Source: Parazoarcus communis SWub3 = DSM 12120 (GTDB lineage: Bacteria > Pseudomonadota > Gammaproteobacteria > Burkholderiales > Rhodocyclaceae). Taken from it: a stretch of DNA of 64,000 nucleotides. Both the position numbers and the translations under genes were made by a program. Positions within the stretch are counted from its first letter, which is position 1; each line of letters begins with the position of its first letter. The stretch covers positions 101,643 through 165,642 of the forward strand of contig NZ_QKOE01000008.1 of assembly GCF_003226565.1 (NCBI RefSeq). Reading direction: 5' to 3'. Below are positions 1 through 8,912 of the stretch, piece after piece. The notes beneath the pieces are model-generated. The model was not told the origin of the DNA. It did no database searches and worked only from the letters and a program-made list of their open reading frames with translations.

Positions 1-159
1 GCCGGCACTGAGGCGCAACTGCTCGTGAGCGAGTGTTTCGGTGGCAGGGCGAAGGACCAGCACGGCGAAGACGGCGGCAAAAGCCAGCAGGCAGCCGGCC
101 ACGATGGCAGACAGGCGCAGCGGCAAGCCACGGGCAAGCGAGGGTGAGGCGAGGCGCAA
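1..159 (-). CDS. Membrane protein, N-terminal fragment (possible sensor kinase), partial
   Basis: The leftward reading frame runs off the left edge; 53 codons are visible. I start it at a TTG (159-157) because a GGGAGG-like ribosome site sits about 7 bases before it. The visible part begins with a short basic stretch (LRLASPSLARGLPLRL), then a strongly hydrophobic segment (SAIVAGCLLAFAAVFAVLVL), then a charged region with ATETLAHEQLRLSAG. This is the layout of the first transmembrane helix and start of the periplasmic part of a sensor histidine kinase or chemoreceptor. That reading is inference, since no catalytic domain is visible. It is divergent from ccmA. Confidence 0.4.
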   Translation of the reverse strand, partial: MRLASPSLARGLPLRLSAIVAGCLLAFAAVFAVLVLRPATETLAHEQLRLSAG

Positions 160-184
160 GACAACCCTCCCTAAAGGTACGGAG

Positions 185-199
185 CGCCCAGAATGGGCG
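185..199. repeat. Short inverted repeat in the divergent leader upstream of ccmA
   Basis: CGCCCA-GAA-TGGGCG is an exact 6-bp inverted repeat with a 3-base loop, followed by TTT on the plus strand. It lies in the 160-base spacer between the divergent partial gene and ccmA. It could be a small hairpin or an operator half-site pair; nothing else in the spacer is recognisable. Confidence 0.3.
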
Positions 200-319
200 T
201 TTCGCGGGTGGGGTCGATTCTGCCTGCATGTGCGCTGGCTGTCATCGGTCAGTATCGGCAGCCCGTATTCTTGCTTGCGGGATGGCATGTCGGGCCGCCC
301 TGTGGTTCAATCGCGCACC

Positions 320-946
320 ATGCTGGAAATCGAAGACCTCGCCTGCCTGAAGGGCGACCGCCTGCTGTTTCGCGGCCTCGCCCTTACGCTTGCGGCGGGC
401 GAGTTGCTGCGCGTTGCCGGTCCCAACGGGGTCGGCAAGACCAGCTTGCTGCGACTGGTCACCGGTCTGGCACTGGCCGAGGCCGGAGAGGTGCGCTGGC
501 AAGGCGTGGCCATTGGCCGTGATCGTGATGCCTTCCATCGCGACCTGCTCTACCTGGGCCATGCCTCGGCGCTCAACGACCTGCTGACACCGCTGGAAAA
601 CCTGCGTTTTGCCTGTGCCGCGGCGGGAGACGAGGTCGACGAGGGCACCTGCATGGAGGCGCTGGTCCGCATCGGCCTGGCCGATCAGCTCGACCTGCCT
701 GCACGCGTGCTGTCGCAGGGGCAGCGCCGGCGTGTCGGTCTGGCCCGTCTGTTCCTGTCGTCGGGCCGGCGGCTGTGGGTGCTCGATGAGCCTTTCACCG
801 CGCTCGACGTGCGGGCGGTGGCCGATCTGGCCACCACCCTGTCCGATCATTGCCGTGCGGGTGGCATGGTCATGCTCACCACCCATCAGGATGCGCCCTT
901 TGCGGTGGAGCCGCGTGTGCTCGATATCGGGGCCTACGCATGCTGA
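320..946 (+). CDS. ccmA: Heme exporter ATP-binding protein CcmA
   Basis: ATPase of the CcmABCD complex, which releases holo-CcmE during System I cytochrome c maturation at the inner membrane. The 208-aa product has Walker A GPNGVGKTS (residues about 35-43), signature LSQGQ and Walker B LWVLDEP followed by the switch His in TTHQD. The reading frame is open well upstream, but the ATG at 320 gives the normal family length and begins MLEIEDLACLKG, as expected for CcmA. The stop overlaps the ccmB start by 7 bases. It is the first gene of a complete ccmABCDEFGHI operon. The start is well supported by homology, although no strong Shine-Dalgarno precedes it. Confidence 0.95.
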   Translation: MLEIEDLACLKGDRLLFRGLALTLAAGELLRVAGPNGVGKTSLLRLVTGLALAEAGEVRWQGVAIGRDRDAFHRDLLYLGHASALNDLLTPLENLRFACAAAGDEVDEGTCMEALVRIGLADQLDLPARVLSQGQRRRVGLARLFLSSGRRLWVLDEPFTALDVRAVADLATTLSDHCRAGGMVMLTTHQDAPFAVEPRVLDIGAYAC

Positions 947-1608
947 ACACCTTTTTTGCAGTGCTGCGGCGCGATTTGTTGCTGGCCTGGCGCGGACGTG
1001 CAGACGTGCTGGTGACGCTGGCCTTCTTCGTCATCGTGGTCTGCCTGTTTCCTTTCGGGGTGGGTGCAGAGCCCAACCAGTTGCGTGCGATTGCGCCAGG
1101 GGTGCTGTGGGTTGCCGCCCTGCTGGCCTGTCTGTTGTCATTGCACCGGTTGTTTGCCCAGGATCATGTCGACGGAACCCTGGAGCAACTCCTCCTGTCT
1201 AGTGAGCCGGCCGTGTTGTGGGTGCTGGCCAAGGTGCTGGCGTTCTGGCTGACCACTGGCCTGCCGGTGGTGCTGGTGGCGCCGGGACTGGCGCTGTTGC
1301 TTGACCTCGAACAAGGTGCGCTGCCGACGCTTGCGTTAAGTTTGGCGCTCGGTACCCCCATCCTGGCCCTGCTGGGCGCAGTGGGGGCGGCGCTGACGCT
1401 GGGAGTACGCGGTGGTGGTATGTTGCTGGCGCTGCTGATCCTGCCGCTGTTCGTGCCGGTGCTGATCTTTGGCGCGGGCGCGGTGGAGGCCGAGGCCTCC
1501 GGTACCGGTGCAGCGGCGCACCTGCTGTTGCTGGGTGGCGGGCTGGCAGGTGCGTTGGCGCTGGCGCCGCTGGCCTGTGCCGCAGCCTTGCGAATTTCGA
1601 CCGATTGA
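940..1608 (+). CDS. ccmB: Heme exporter membrane protein CcmB
   Basis: Integral membrane partner of CcmA. The 222-aa product is nearly all hydrophobic helices (about six), beginning MLNTFFAVLRRDLLLAWRG, typical of the family. The chosen ATG lies inside the last codons of ccmA (overlap 940-946), implying translational coupling. A longer frame exists upstream but would be antisense-like nonsense inside ccmA. Known role: permease-like subunit of the CcmABCD complex needed to free heme-loaded CcmE from CcmC. Next gene ccmC starts 36 bases after the stop. Confidence 0.94.
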   Translation: MLNTFFAVLRRDLLLAWRGRADVLVTLAFFVIVVCLFPFGVGAEPNQLRAIAPGVLWVAALLACLLSLHRLFAQDHVDGTLEQLLLSSEPAVLWVLAKVLAFWLTTGLPVVLVAPGLALLLDLEQGALPTLALSLALGTPILALLGAVGAALTLGVRGGGMLLALLILPLFVPVLIFGAGAVEAEASGTGAAAHLLLLGGGLAGALALAPLACAAALRISTD

Positions 1609-1644
1609 TCTGGAAACGGGCACATACCCGAGACGCTGAAACCG

Positions 1645-2409
1645 ATGAACTCTAGCCAACGCGGCTTTCGCATCTTCCGCTTTGCCGCCCCTCAGGTGTT
1701 TTATCCGCTGGCGGGCCGTCTTGCTCCCTGGTTTGCTGCAGCCGCAGTGGCGTTGACCCTCGTCGGGCTGTGGCTGGGTTTTGTCGTGGCGCCGACCGAT
1801 GCGACCCAGGGCGAGGTGTATCGGGTGATCTTCATCCACGTGCCCGCGGCCTGGATGTCGATGTTCATCTACCTGGTGATGGCGTTCTGGTCTGCCGTCG
1901 GCCTGGTCATGAACACCCGGCTGTCCTTCGTCATGAGCCAGGCGCTGGCACCTACCGGGGCGATCTTCTGTTTCGTCGCGCTATGGACCGGCGCCCTGTG
2001 GGGCAAGCCGACCTGGGGGGCTTACTGGGTGTGGGATGCGCGCCTGACGTCGCAATTGTTGCTGCTCTTCCTGTATTTCGGTTTCATTGCCTTGACTCGG
2101 GCGATCGAGGATCCGCGTCGTGCCGATCGTGCCGGGGCGATCATTGCCTTGGTGGGGGCGGTGAATGTGCCGATCATCTATTTTTCGGTGAAGTGGTGGA
2201 ACACGCTGCACCAGGGGGCGTCGGTCAGTCTGACCAAGGCGCCGTCGATGGCGACGACCATGCTCGCAGGCATGCTGGTGATGGCGTTCGCGGCCTGGGC
2301 TTACACTCTGGCGGTGACCTTGTGGCGGGTACGGCCGATGATCCTCGAGCGCGAGCGGCACACCGAGTGGGTTGGCGAGGTGCTCGAGCGTGAAGGGGGG
2401 CGCAAGTGA
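1645..2409 (+). CDS. ccmC: Heme handling protein CcmC
   Basis: CcmC attaches heme to CcmE at the periplasmic face of the inner membrane. The 254-aa product has about six transmembrane helices and the diagnostic tryptophan-rich WWD-type segment WGKPTWGAYWVWDARLTSQ (about residues 114-132). Conserved His residues occur in FIHVPAAW and NTLHQGASV. It starts at ATG 1645 after a short spacer, and its stop overlaps the start of ccmD. Length and motif order match the family. Confidence 0.96.
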   Translation: MNSSQRGFRIFRFAAPQVFYPLAGRLAPWFAAAAVALTLVGLWLGFVVAPTDATQGEVYRVIFIHVPAAWMSMFIYLVMAFWSAVGLVMNTRLSFVMSQALAPTGAIFCFVALWTGALWGKPTWGAYWVWDARLTSQLLLLFLYFGFIALTRAIEDPRRADRAGAIIALVGAVNVPIIYFSVKWWNTLHQGASVSLTKAPSMATTMLAGMLVMAFAAWAYTLAVTLWRVRPMILERERHTEWVGEVLEREGGRK

Positions 2410-2624
2410 TGCAGTGGGAATCGTGGTCCCAGTTCTGGCATATGGGTGGCGCGGCGGTCTTTGTCTGGGGCAGCTATGCGGTGACCTTTGGTCTGGTCGT
2501 GCTGGAACTTGTGCTGGTCGCACAGCGTCGGAAGGAAACCTTGAAGCGCCTGCTGCGCTGGCGCCGTGCGCTTGGCAAGGATGGTTCGGGGCGCCAGTCC
2601 GCCCCTCTGGAGTCTGAACAATGA
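2409..2624 (+). CDS. ccmD: Heme exporter protein CcmD
   Basis: Small single-pass membrane protein that stabilises the CcmABC-CcmE adduct. The 71-aa product starts [14 protein letters not shown], has one hydrophobic helix (about residues 15-38) and a basic C-terminal tail ([14 protein letters not shown]), the classic CcmD layout. The start can be ATG 2409 or the in-frame GTG 2406; both overlap the ccmC stop. It overlaps ccmE by 4 bases. Identification rests on size, layout and position, since the family is poorly conserved. Confidence 0.88.
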   Translation: MQWESWSQFWHMGGAAVFVWGSYAVTFGLVVLELVLVAQRRKETLKRLLRWRRALGKDGSGRQSAPLESEQ

Positions 2625-3067
2625 AAGCCCGTAGCAAGCGTCTGATGCTGGTGGGCGGCGGGGTGGCCTTGCTGGCCGCTGCAGTCGCCCTGGTGTTGAG
2701 TGCCTTCCAGCAGAATCTGGTGTTCTTCCACACGCCCACCGAAGTCATGGAGGGCAAGGCCCCCACCGGAAAGACCTTCCGCATCGGCGGTCTGGTCGAG
2801 GACGGGTCGATCCAGCGTGAGGCTGATGGCCTGACGGTGCGTTTCGCGATCACCGATACGGCCAAGGTGATTCCGGTCAGTTACCGCGGCACGCTGCCCG
2901 ACCTGTTCAAGGAGGGCAAGGGGGCGGTGGTGCAGGGCACGCTTGGCCCAGATGGCCAGTTCCGCGCCACTGAAGTCCTGGCCAAACACGACGAGAACTA
3001 CATGCCGCCTGAGGCGGCCCATGCGCTTGAGCAGGCTCACAAGGCCGGCATGACGGTGAGCCAATGA
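2621..3067 (+). CDS. ccmE: Periplasmic heme chaperone CcmE
   Basis: CcmE carries heme covalently bound to a histidine and hands it to CcmFH. The 148-aa product has an N-terminal membrane anchor (residues about 8-28), then an OB-fold beta barrel. The heme-binding motif LAKHDENY is present, with His123 as the expected ligand and Tyr127 nearby. The start overlaps the end of ccmD by 4 bases and its stop overlaps ccmF by 4 bases, so the three are coupled. Confidence 0.97.
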   Translation: MKARSKRLMLVGGGVALLAAAVALVLSAFQQNLVFFHTPTEVMEGKAPTGKTFRIGGLVEDGSIQREADGLTVRFAITDTAKVIPVSYRGTLPDLFKEGKGAVVQGTLGPDGQFRATEVLAKHDENYMPPEAAHALEQAHKAGMTVSQ

Positions 3068-5037
3068 TTCCCGAACTTGGACATTTCGCACTGGTGCTGG
3101 CTTTCGTGCTGGCACTGGTTCAGGCGGTGGTGCCGCTGGTCGGTGCAGCACGCAACAATCAGTCGATGATGGCGGTGGCCAGGCCTGCGGCGCAGGGGCA
3201 GTTCCTGTTCATCGTGTTTGCCTATGGCTGCCTGACCTGGGCCTTCATCACCAGCGATTTCTCGGTACAGCTGGCGGCGACCAACTCGCACAGCGAGACT
3301 CCGCTGATGTACAAGATCACCGGGGTGTGGGGCAATCACGAAGGGTCGCTGCTGCTGTGGGCAATGTCGCTGTCGCTGTGGACCGTGGCGGTGACCGTGT
3401 TTTCGCGCAATCTGCCGGACGCCTTCATGGCCCGGGTGATTGGCGTGCTCGGCTTTGTCAGCCTGGGTTTCATCGCCTTCATGCTGGTCACCTCGAACCC
3501 CTTCGACCGCTTGCTGCCGGGTGCGCCGCAGGGGCGTGACCTGAATCCTCTTCTGCAGGATCCGGGCATGATCATCCACCCGCCGCTGCTCTACATGGGT
3601 TATGTCGGCTTCTCGGTGGCCTTTGCCTTCGCCATTGCCGCGCTGCTGACCGGACGGTTCGACGCCGCCTGGGCGCGCTGGTCGCGGCCGTGGACCACAG
3701 TGGCCTGGGTCTTCCTGACCGCGGGTATCGCGGTGGGTTCGGGCTGGGCGTATTACGAGCTGGGCTGGGGTGGGTGGTGGTTCTGGGATCCGGTGGAGAA
3801 CGCTTCCTTCATTCCCTGGCTGGTCGGTACTGCGCTGATGCACTCGCTGGCCGTGACCGAAAAGCGCGGCGCCTTCCGCAGCTGGACGGTGCTGCTGGCG
3901 ATCAGCGCGTTCTCGCTGTCGCTGCTGGGGACCTTCCTGGTGCGCTCGGGGGTGATCACCAGTGTGCATGCATTCGCCACTGATCCGGCCCGGGGCATGT
4001 TCATCCTGGCCTTGCTGGTGATCGTCATTGGCGTTTCCCTGCTGCTGTATGCCTGGCGTGCGCCCAAGCTGACCGGTGGCGGTTCGTTCGGGCTGGTGTC
4101 GCGTGATACCACCTTGCTGGGCAACAATGTGCTGCTGGCGGTGGTTGCGGCTTCGGTGCTGCTTGGTACGCTGTATCCGCTGTTCCTCGATGCCCTGAAC
4201 CTTGGCAAGATCTCGGTTGGCCCGCCCTACTTCGAGGCCGTGTTCGTACCCTTGATGACGCCGGTCGTGGTGCTGATGATGTTCGGTCCCTTCCTGCGCT
4301 GGAAAAACGACGAGATGGGGGCGGTGGTACGCCGTCTGGCGCCGGCTGCCGTGGTCAGCGTCCTGACTGGGGTGGGGGTGGCATTTGCGATCGGCAATCC
4401 GACCTGGCGCACGATGCTGGGCATCTCGCTGGCGGCGTGGGTGGTGTTGACCAGCTTCCAGTTGCTTGCTGCGCGGCTCAAGGATCGCCACGGTGGGACG
4501 ACCTCCAGCCGCTTGTCGACCATTCCGGCAGCGTGGTGGGGGATGTGGCTGGCACACTTCGGCGTCGGCATCTTCATCATTGGTGTGACCCTGGTCGGCA
4601 GTATCGAGTCCAACCTCGATCTGCGCATGAAGGAGGGGCAGCAGGCCGATTTCGCGGGCTATACCGTCAAGTTCCGCGGTGTGGTGGAGGCCGATGGTCC
4701 CAATTACGACGCCATGCGCGCCACGATCGACCTCAGCCGTGACGGTCGTGCGATCGCCACGCTGCAGCCGGAAAAGCGGGTGTACCGTGCGATGGGCATG
4801 CCGATGACCGAAGCCGCACTCGATATCGGCGTGTTCCGCGATGTCTATGTGTCGCTGGGCGAGCAATTGCCCGAGGGCGACTGGATCGTCAGCCTGCACT
4901 ACAAGCCCTTCATCAGCTGGATCTGGGCGGGCTGCATCTTCATGGTCCTGGGGGGCATCCTGGCTGCCGCAGACCGTCGTTATCGTCGTCTGGCCGAGCG
5001 CAGTGCGCCGGCTGGTGCGGCGGCTCATGCTGCCTGA
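3064..5037 (+). CDS. ccmF: Cytochrome c heme lyase subunit CcmF
   Basis: Membrane core of the heme ligase that joins heme to CXXCH of apocytochromes. The 657-aa product has many transmembrane helices and the tryptophan-rich WWD domain [16 protein letters not shown] (about residues 233-248), with the family's conserved His residues around it. Length is normal for CcmF. It starts inside the ccmE end (ATGA-type overlap) and is followed 8 bases later by ccmG. Confidence 0.97.
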   Translation: MIPELGHFALVLAFVLALVQAVVPLVGAARNNQSMMAVARPAAQGQFLFIVFAYGCLTWAFITSDFSVQLAATNSHSETPLMYKITGVWGNHEGSLLLWAMSLSLWTVAVTVFSRNLPDAFMARVIGVLGFVSLGFIAFMLVTSNPFDRLLPGAPQGRDLNPLLQDPGMIIHPPLLYMGYVGFSVAFAFAIAALLTGRFDAAWARWSRPWTTVAWVFLTAGIAVGSGWAYYELGWGGWWFWDPVENASFIPWLVGTALMHSLAVTEKRGAFRSWTVLLAISAFSLSLLGTFLVRSGVITSVHAFATDPARGMFILALLVIVIGVSLLLYAWRAPKLTGGGSFGLVSRDTTLLGNNVLLAVVAASVLLGTLYPLFLDALNLGKISVGPPYFEAVFVPLMTPVVVLMMFGPFLRWKNDEMGAVVRRLAPAAVVSVLTGVGVAFAIGNPTWRTMLGISLAAWVVLTSFQLLAARLKDRHGGTTSSRLSTIPAAWWGMWLAHFGVGIFIIGVTLVGSIESNLDLRMKEGQQADFAGYTVKFRGVVEADGPNYDAMRATIDLSRDGRAIATLQPEKRVYRAMGMPMTEAALDIGVFRDVYVSLGEQLPEGDWIVSLHYKPFISWIWAGCIFMVLGGILAAADRRYRRLAERSAPAGAAAHAA

Positions 5038-5045
5038 GTGACTTC

Positions 5046-5639
5046 ATGAAAGCCAAGTTTCTCGTTCCGCTCTTTCTTTTTCTGGTGCTGGTGGGTTTTC
5101 TGGCCTTTGGTCTGGGGCTCAATCCGCGTGAGGTGCCGTCACCGCTGATCGACAAGCCGGCACCGGCATTCAGTCTGGCCCGCCTGGATCAACCGGAGCA
5201 GCGTTTCTCGATCGACGAGATGCGCGGCCAGGTCTGGCTGCTCAATGTCTGGGCTTCGTGGTGCGTGGCCTGTCGGCAGGAGCATCCGGTACTGGTCGAC
5301 CTGGCGCGGCGCAATCTGGTGCCGATCGTCGGGCTCAACTACAAGGAAGTGCGTGGGGATGGTGCGATTGATGCTCGCGGCATGGCGCTGGAGGTGGAGA
5401 CCGCGCAGGCGATCTCCCGCGCGCGTGGCTGGCTGAAGGCGCATGGCGATCCTTATCAGTTGTCGGTGCTGGATATCGATGGGCGGGTGGGTATCGATTT
5501 CGGGGTGTACGGTGTGCCGGAGACTTTCCTGATCGACCGTGATGGACGCATTCGCTACAAGCATATCGGCCCGGTTACCCCGGACAATCTGCAAAAGGTG
5601 TTGCTGCCGAAGATCGAGGAGCTCAAGCGTGCGGGTTAA
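5046..5639 (+). CDS. ccmG: Thiol:disulfide interchange protein CcmG/DsbE
   Basis: Membrane-anchored periplasmic thioredoxin that keeps apocytochrome c cysteines reduced for heme attachment. The 197-aa product has an N-terminal anchor (residues about 4-24) and a thioredoxin domain with active site WCVAC (Cys73, Cys76). The cis-proline region is YGVPETFLID, a hallmark of this family. Its last bases contain the GTG start of ccmH (overlap 5629-5639). Confidence 0.95.
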   Translation: MKAKFLVPLFLFLVLVGFLAFGLGLNPREVPSPLIDKPAPAFSLARLDQPEQRFSIDEMRGQVWLLNVWASWCVACRQEHPVLVDLARRNLVPIVGLNYKEVRGDGAIDARGMALEVETAQAISRARGWLKAHGDPYQLSVLDIDGRVGIDFGVYGVPETFLIDRDGRIRYKHIGPVTPDNLQKVLLPKIEELKRAG

Positions 5640-6174
5640 GTCTGTGTTTGCCCGCCGTATCGGACTGAGCTTGCTGCTGTCGGCAGTGCTTGGCGGTGGC
5701 GGGGTCGCGTTTGCCGACGATGCTGCGCAGGTGGCGGTGCCAGTCGTCGCCAATCCTGAGCTTGAGGCCGAGGTGATGGAGTTGTCGCACAAGTTGCGCT
5801 GCCTGGTGTGTCAGAACCAGTCCATTGCCGAATCCAATGCGCCGCTGGCGGTCGATTTGCGTGACCAGGTGCGCGAGCAACTTGAGGCCGGGAAGAGCAA
5901 GGATGACGTGCTCGAATACCTGGTCGAGCGTTACGGCGATTTCGTGCTCTACGAGCCGCCGTTCAAAACCACCACCTTGTTGTTGTGGGGTGGGCCGGCG
6001 GCCCTGCTGGTGGGTGGAGCCGGCTGGCTGGCTTTCCGCCTGCGCCGTCGCCAGGCTGAAGCCGCCCAACAAGCCCGATTGACCGATGCCGAGCGCGACC
6101 GCGCTCGCGCCTTGCTGGCGGGCGCAGCGCCCGTTGCTGCAGACGCACCGTCTGCCGAGGAGCCCCGTTCGTGA
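5629..6174 (+). CDS. ccmH: Cytochrome c-type biogenesis protein CcmH
   Basis: Periplasmic-facing thiol protein that presents apocytochrome to CcmF. I chose GTG 5629 because AGGAG (5617-5621) lies 7 bases upstream; the product is 181 aa. It has a signal/anchor (residues about 10-29), the CcmH active motif LRCLVCQNQ with Cys58 and Cys61, and a C-terminal transmembrane helix followed by a charged tail. It is the short CcmH; the TPR part is the separate ccmI gene, unlike the fused E. coli protein. Confidence 0.94.
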   Translation: MRVKSVFARRIGLSLLLSAVLGGGGVAFADDAAQVAVPVVANPELEAEVMELSHKLRCLVCQNQSIAESNAPLAVDLRDQVREQLEAGKSKDDVLEYLVERYGDFVLYEPPFKTTTLLLWGGPAALLVGGAGWLAFRLRRRQAEAAQQARLTDAERDRARALLAGAAPVAADAPSAEEPRS

Positions 6175-7433
6175 TTGCCTTCCTGATTGTGGCCGGCCTG
6201 TTGGTGGCCGGCGCCTTGTTGTTGGTGTTGCCTCCGCTGCTGGGTTACGGGCGTGGTGCCCGGCTGACTCCCGCTGCGGCGGATGCGGCCCAGGCTGCAA
6301 CCGCCCTTGCCGTCTTGCGTGAGCAACTGGCTGAACTGGAAGCTGAGCGGCAGGCAGGCGGCATTGATGACGCGGAGTATGCCCGCAGCCGTGAAGAGCT
6401 CGAGCGGCGTGCGCTGGATGAGGGCAAGGTCGTCGATGCCGGCGGCCGTGGTGGCCCGGCGCGTGGCTGGGCAGTATCCGTAGCGGTGGCGGTGCCTGCG
6501 CTGGCTGTTGCCGTCTATCTGATGGTGGGAACACCTGCTGCGCTGGATCCGAAGAATATCGAAGGGCAGGCAGGCTTCACCGCCGAGCAGGTGCAGGACA
6601 TGGTTGGCACGCTGGTCGCCCGCCTGGAGAAGGAGCCGGACAATATCGAAGGCTGGGTCATGCTGGCCCGCTCCTGGATGGTGCTGGAAAACTATGCTGA
6701 AGCATCCAAGGCCTTCGCCCGCCTTGCCGAGCTGATTCCGAACAATGCCGATGTGATTGCAGATTGGGCCGATGTGGTGGCGGCTCAGCACGGTTCGGTG
6801 GTGGGTGAGGCGGAAGCCCTGATCCAGCGCGCGCTGGAGATCGATCCGGATCATGTCAAGGCGCTTGCGCTGGCGGGTACTGCCGCCTATCAGAAGGGCG
6901 ATTTTGCTGCCGCGGCGACGCACTGGGAGCGCATTCTGGCGCGCGTGCCGCCGGGCGAGGCGATTCGAGAGGCCTTGCGCAGCAGTGTGGATGATGCGCG
7001 CGCCAAGGCCGGTTTGCCGCCACTGGCAGCGGAGTCGGCTGCAGCGGTAGCTCCCGCTGTTGCTGCACCCTCTGCTCCGGCGGGCGTCGATGCGACTGCA
7101 CTGACGATCTCCGGGCGCCTGGAATTGGATGCTGCGTTGCAGGGCCGGGTCATGGCGGAAGATACGGTCTTTGTCTTTGTCCGTGGCGGCGAGGCTGGCC
7201 CCCCGATTGCCGCTCAACGTTTCAAGGCCGCTGAGCTGCCGCTGGACTTCAGCTTTGCCGGGGTGCCACCGATGATGGCCGACGCGCCTCTGCCGCCCAC
7301 CGTGTCGGTGATGGTGCGTATCTCGCGTTCTGGCGATGTTGCTGCGCGCCCTGGCGATATCGAGGGCAGGGTGACCGGTCTGGCGCCCGATGCCAGTGGC
7401 GTCGTATTGCGGGCCAGTCAGGTGCGTGAGTGA
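6171..7433 (+). CDS. ccmI: Cytochrome c biogenesis TPR protein CcmI
   Basis: Apocytochrome c chaperone of System I. The 420-aa product starts at GTG 6171, overlapping the ccmH stop. An N-terminal helix and a second one (about residues 102-120) flank a cytoplasmic loop rich in charged residues; a TPR region follows (for example EGWVMLARSWMVLENYAEA), then a C-terminal periplasmic domain with LTISGRLELDAAL and the family's FVFVR motif. It ends the ccm operon and is followed by a hairpin terminator. Confidence 0.93.
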   Translation: MIAFLIVAGLLVAGALLLVLPPLLGYGRGARLTPAAADAAQAATALAVLREQLAELEAERQAGGIDDAEYARSREELERRALDEGKVVDAGGRGGPARGWAVSVAVAVPALAVAVYLMVGTPAALDPKNIEGQAGFTAEQVQDMVGTLVARLEKEPDNIEGWVMLARSWMVLENYAEASKAFARLAELIPNNADVIADWADVVAAQHGSVVGEAEALIQRALEIDPDHVKALALAGTAAYQKGDFAAAATHWERILARVPPGEAIREALRSSVDDARAKAGLPPLAAESAAAVAPAVAAPSAPAGVDATALTISGRLELDAALQGRVMAEDTVFVFVRGGEAGPPIAAQRFKAAELPLDFSFAGVPPMMADAPLPPTVSVMVRISRSGDVAARPGDIEGRVTGLAPDASGVVLRASQVRE

Positions 7434-7440
7434 AGCGGCT

Positions 7441-7464
7441 GCGGGTCGGTTTGAGGCGACCCGC
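7441..7464. terminator. Hairpin terminator between ccmI and alr
   Basis: GCGGGTCG-N8-CGACCCGC is an exact 8-bp stem just after the ccmI stop, followed by CTGTTT on the plus strand. It lies between convergent ccmI and alr, so it may work in both directions. Confidence 0.6.
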
Positions 7465-7481
7465 CTGTTTCAGCCCCGGTA

Positions 7482-8543
7482 TCAGCCTTGGTATTCGAAG
7501 CGTACCCGTTTGACGTTACATAGCAGCTCGTAGGCGATGGTGCCGGCAGCGGAAGCGATCCGGTTGACCGGAACCTGCGCCCCCCACAGTTCCACCGTGC
7601 TGCCGATGCCACAGCCGGGTACATCGGTCAGGTCGATCGTGAGCATGTCCATCGACACCCGCCCAATCAGGCACGTGGGGTGTCCATCCACGGCAACCGG
7701 CGTGCCGTCCGGCACTGTGCGCGGATAGCCATCCGCGTAGCCCATTGCGACCAGTCCGACCCGCGTCGCACGCTCTGCGACGAAGCGGCCGCCATAACCC
7801 AGCGCGGCACCGGCCGGAATGTCGCGGACCGCCATGACTTGACTCTGCAGGGTCATCACCGGGCGCAAACCGTTGTCGGCGGCAGGCAGGGGGTCGGCGC
7901 CATACAGCAGGATGCCCGGGCGTGCCCAGTCCCGGTGCGCAGCCTGCCAGCCCAGCACTGCGCTTGAGTTTGCCAGGCTGCGTGGGCCTGGTAGATGACG
8001 TGTGGCGTCATCGAACACTGCGATCTGATCGGTCGTGCTCAATACATCAGGCTCGTCTGCACGGGCAAAATGGGTCATCAGTGTGCAGCTTGCGACCCGT
8101 CCGCTGTCGTGCAGTCGCTGCCACGCGGCGGGGGCCTGTTCAGGCAGGAAGCCCGCACGGTTCATGCCAGTATTGATCTTCAGCCACACATGCAGCGGCT
8201 GCGACGCTGGGGTGCGCTCGACCATGTCGATCTGTGCGGCGTGGTGTACCACGATCCACAACTGTTCGCGCATGACGGCGTCGAGTTCGTCGGTGTCGAA
8301 CACGCCCTCCAGCAGCAGGATGGGATGCTGGATGCCGGCCGCGCGAAGGCTGAGTGCCTCGTCCAGAAAGGCGACCGCAAAGCCGTCAGCCACGCCGGAG
8401 AGGGCTTTTGCACACGCGATCGCGCCATGACCGTATGCATTGGCCTTGATGACGGCGAGGGCCCGGCCCCCATGACGTGCGCGGGCAAGCAGGTAGTTGT
8501 GGCGCAGGGCGTGGAGGTCGATCAGGGCACGGGCGGGGCGCAT
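7482..8543 (-). CDS. alr: Alanine racemase
   Basis: PLP enzyme interconverting L- and D-alanine for peptidoglycan. The 353-aa product has the PLP lysine in AVIKANAYGHG (Lys33) and the catalytic tyrosine in ALGYGGRF (Tyr250), plus the MGYADGYPR motif. The frame is open upstream to 8720; the ATG at 8543 gives MRPARALIDLHALRHNY, the usual family start, while an ATG at 8573 would add ten residues. Neither has a strong Shine-Dalgarno. It is convergent with the ccm operon. Whether it is the biosynthetic (Alr) or catabolic (DadX) type cannot be told here; no dadA neighbour is present. Confidence 0.92.
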   Translation of the reverse strand: MRPARALIDLHALRHNYLLARARHGGRALAVIKANAYGHGAIACAKALSGVADGFAVAFLDEALSLRAAGIQHPILLLEGVFDTDELDAVMREQLWIVVHHAAQIDMVERTPASQPLHVWLKINTGMNRAGFLPEQAPAAWQRLHDSGRVASCTLMTHFARADEPDVLSTTDQIAVFDDATRHLPGPRSLANSSAVLGWQAAHRDWARPGILLYGADPLPAADNGLRPVMTLQSQVMAVRDIPAGAALGYGGRFVAERATRVGLVAMGYADGYPRTVPDGTPVAVDGHPTCLIGRVSMDMLTIDLTDVPGCGIGSTVELWGAQVPVNRIASAAGTIAYELLCNVKRVRFEYQG

Positions 8544-8912
8544 GGATGGGGTCGGCAGTTGTGGAGGCATCATGGTGCCGTGTCGGACATCGCGTCGCAA
8601 TCGGAAGCCGCGATCTTGTCGGGGGCGATGCCGCCTTCGGGTGTGAAGAGTGGCAGAAGCCGGGGGCCGATTTCGTGCAGCGAGCGTGGAGAGGCGGATG
8701 CTGCGTTGGCAAACCTGCATTGAAAAGACCTAAATCAGAGCAAATAAAGTAAATAAAGTGTTTTATTGTTAAAATTGTTTTTTTCTGTATGTATTCTTGA
8801 TGTGCCGTTCATATCGCAGCTGAGCTGACCCGTTTATGATTGCGTCTTTAGCGCGGGCCGAGATGAAATAGGGCGCTACCTGCGGGCGGTATGGGTGAGA
8901 GGGGAGCTTTCG
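8544..8912. other. AT-rich spacer between alr and a solute-binding protein gene
   Basis: A 369-base stretch with no convincing gene. The part next to alr (8544-8720) is still in frame with it and may encode a longer N-terminus, but the sequence is low-quality arginine-rich. From about 8735 to 8800 the base composition turns sharply AT-rich (repeated AAATAAAGT, then T-runs), out of character for this genome, so divergent promoters probably sit here. A TATGAT at 8835-8840 resembles a -10 box for the rightward gene, without a good -35. Confidence 0.4.

Noticed and set aside
3037..5028. Long leftward reading frame opposite ccmF (663 codons)
   Set aside because: Rich in His, Gln and Arg with no fold signal; it mirrors the codon pattern of ccmF, which is clearly real.
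8735..8800. AT-rich repeated AAATAAAGT as a replication origin or attachment site
   Set aside because: Only two imperfect copies, no DnaA boxes, integrase or tRNA nearby; more likely promoter DNA.
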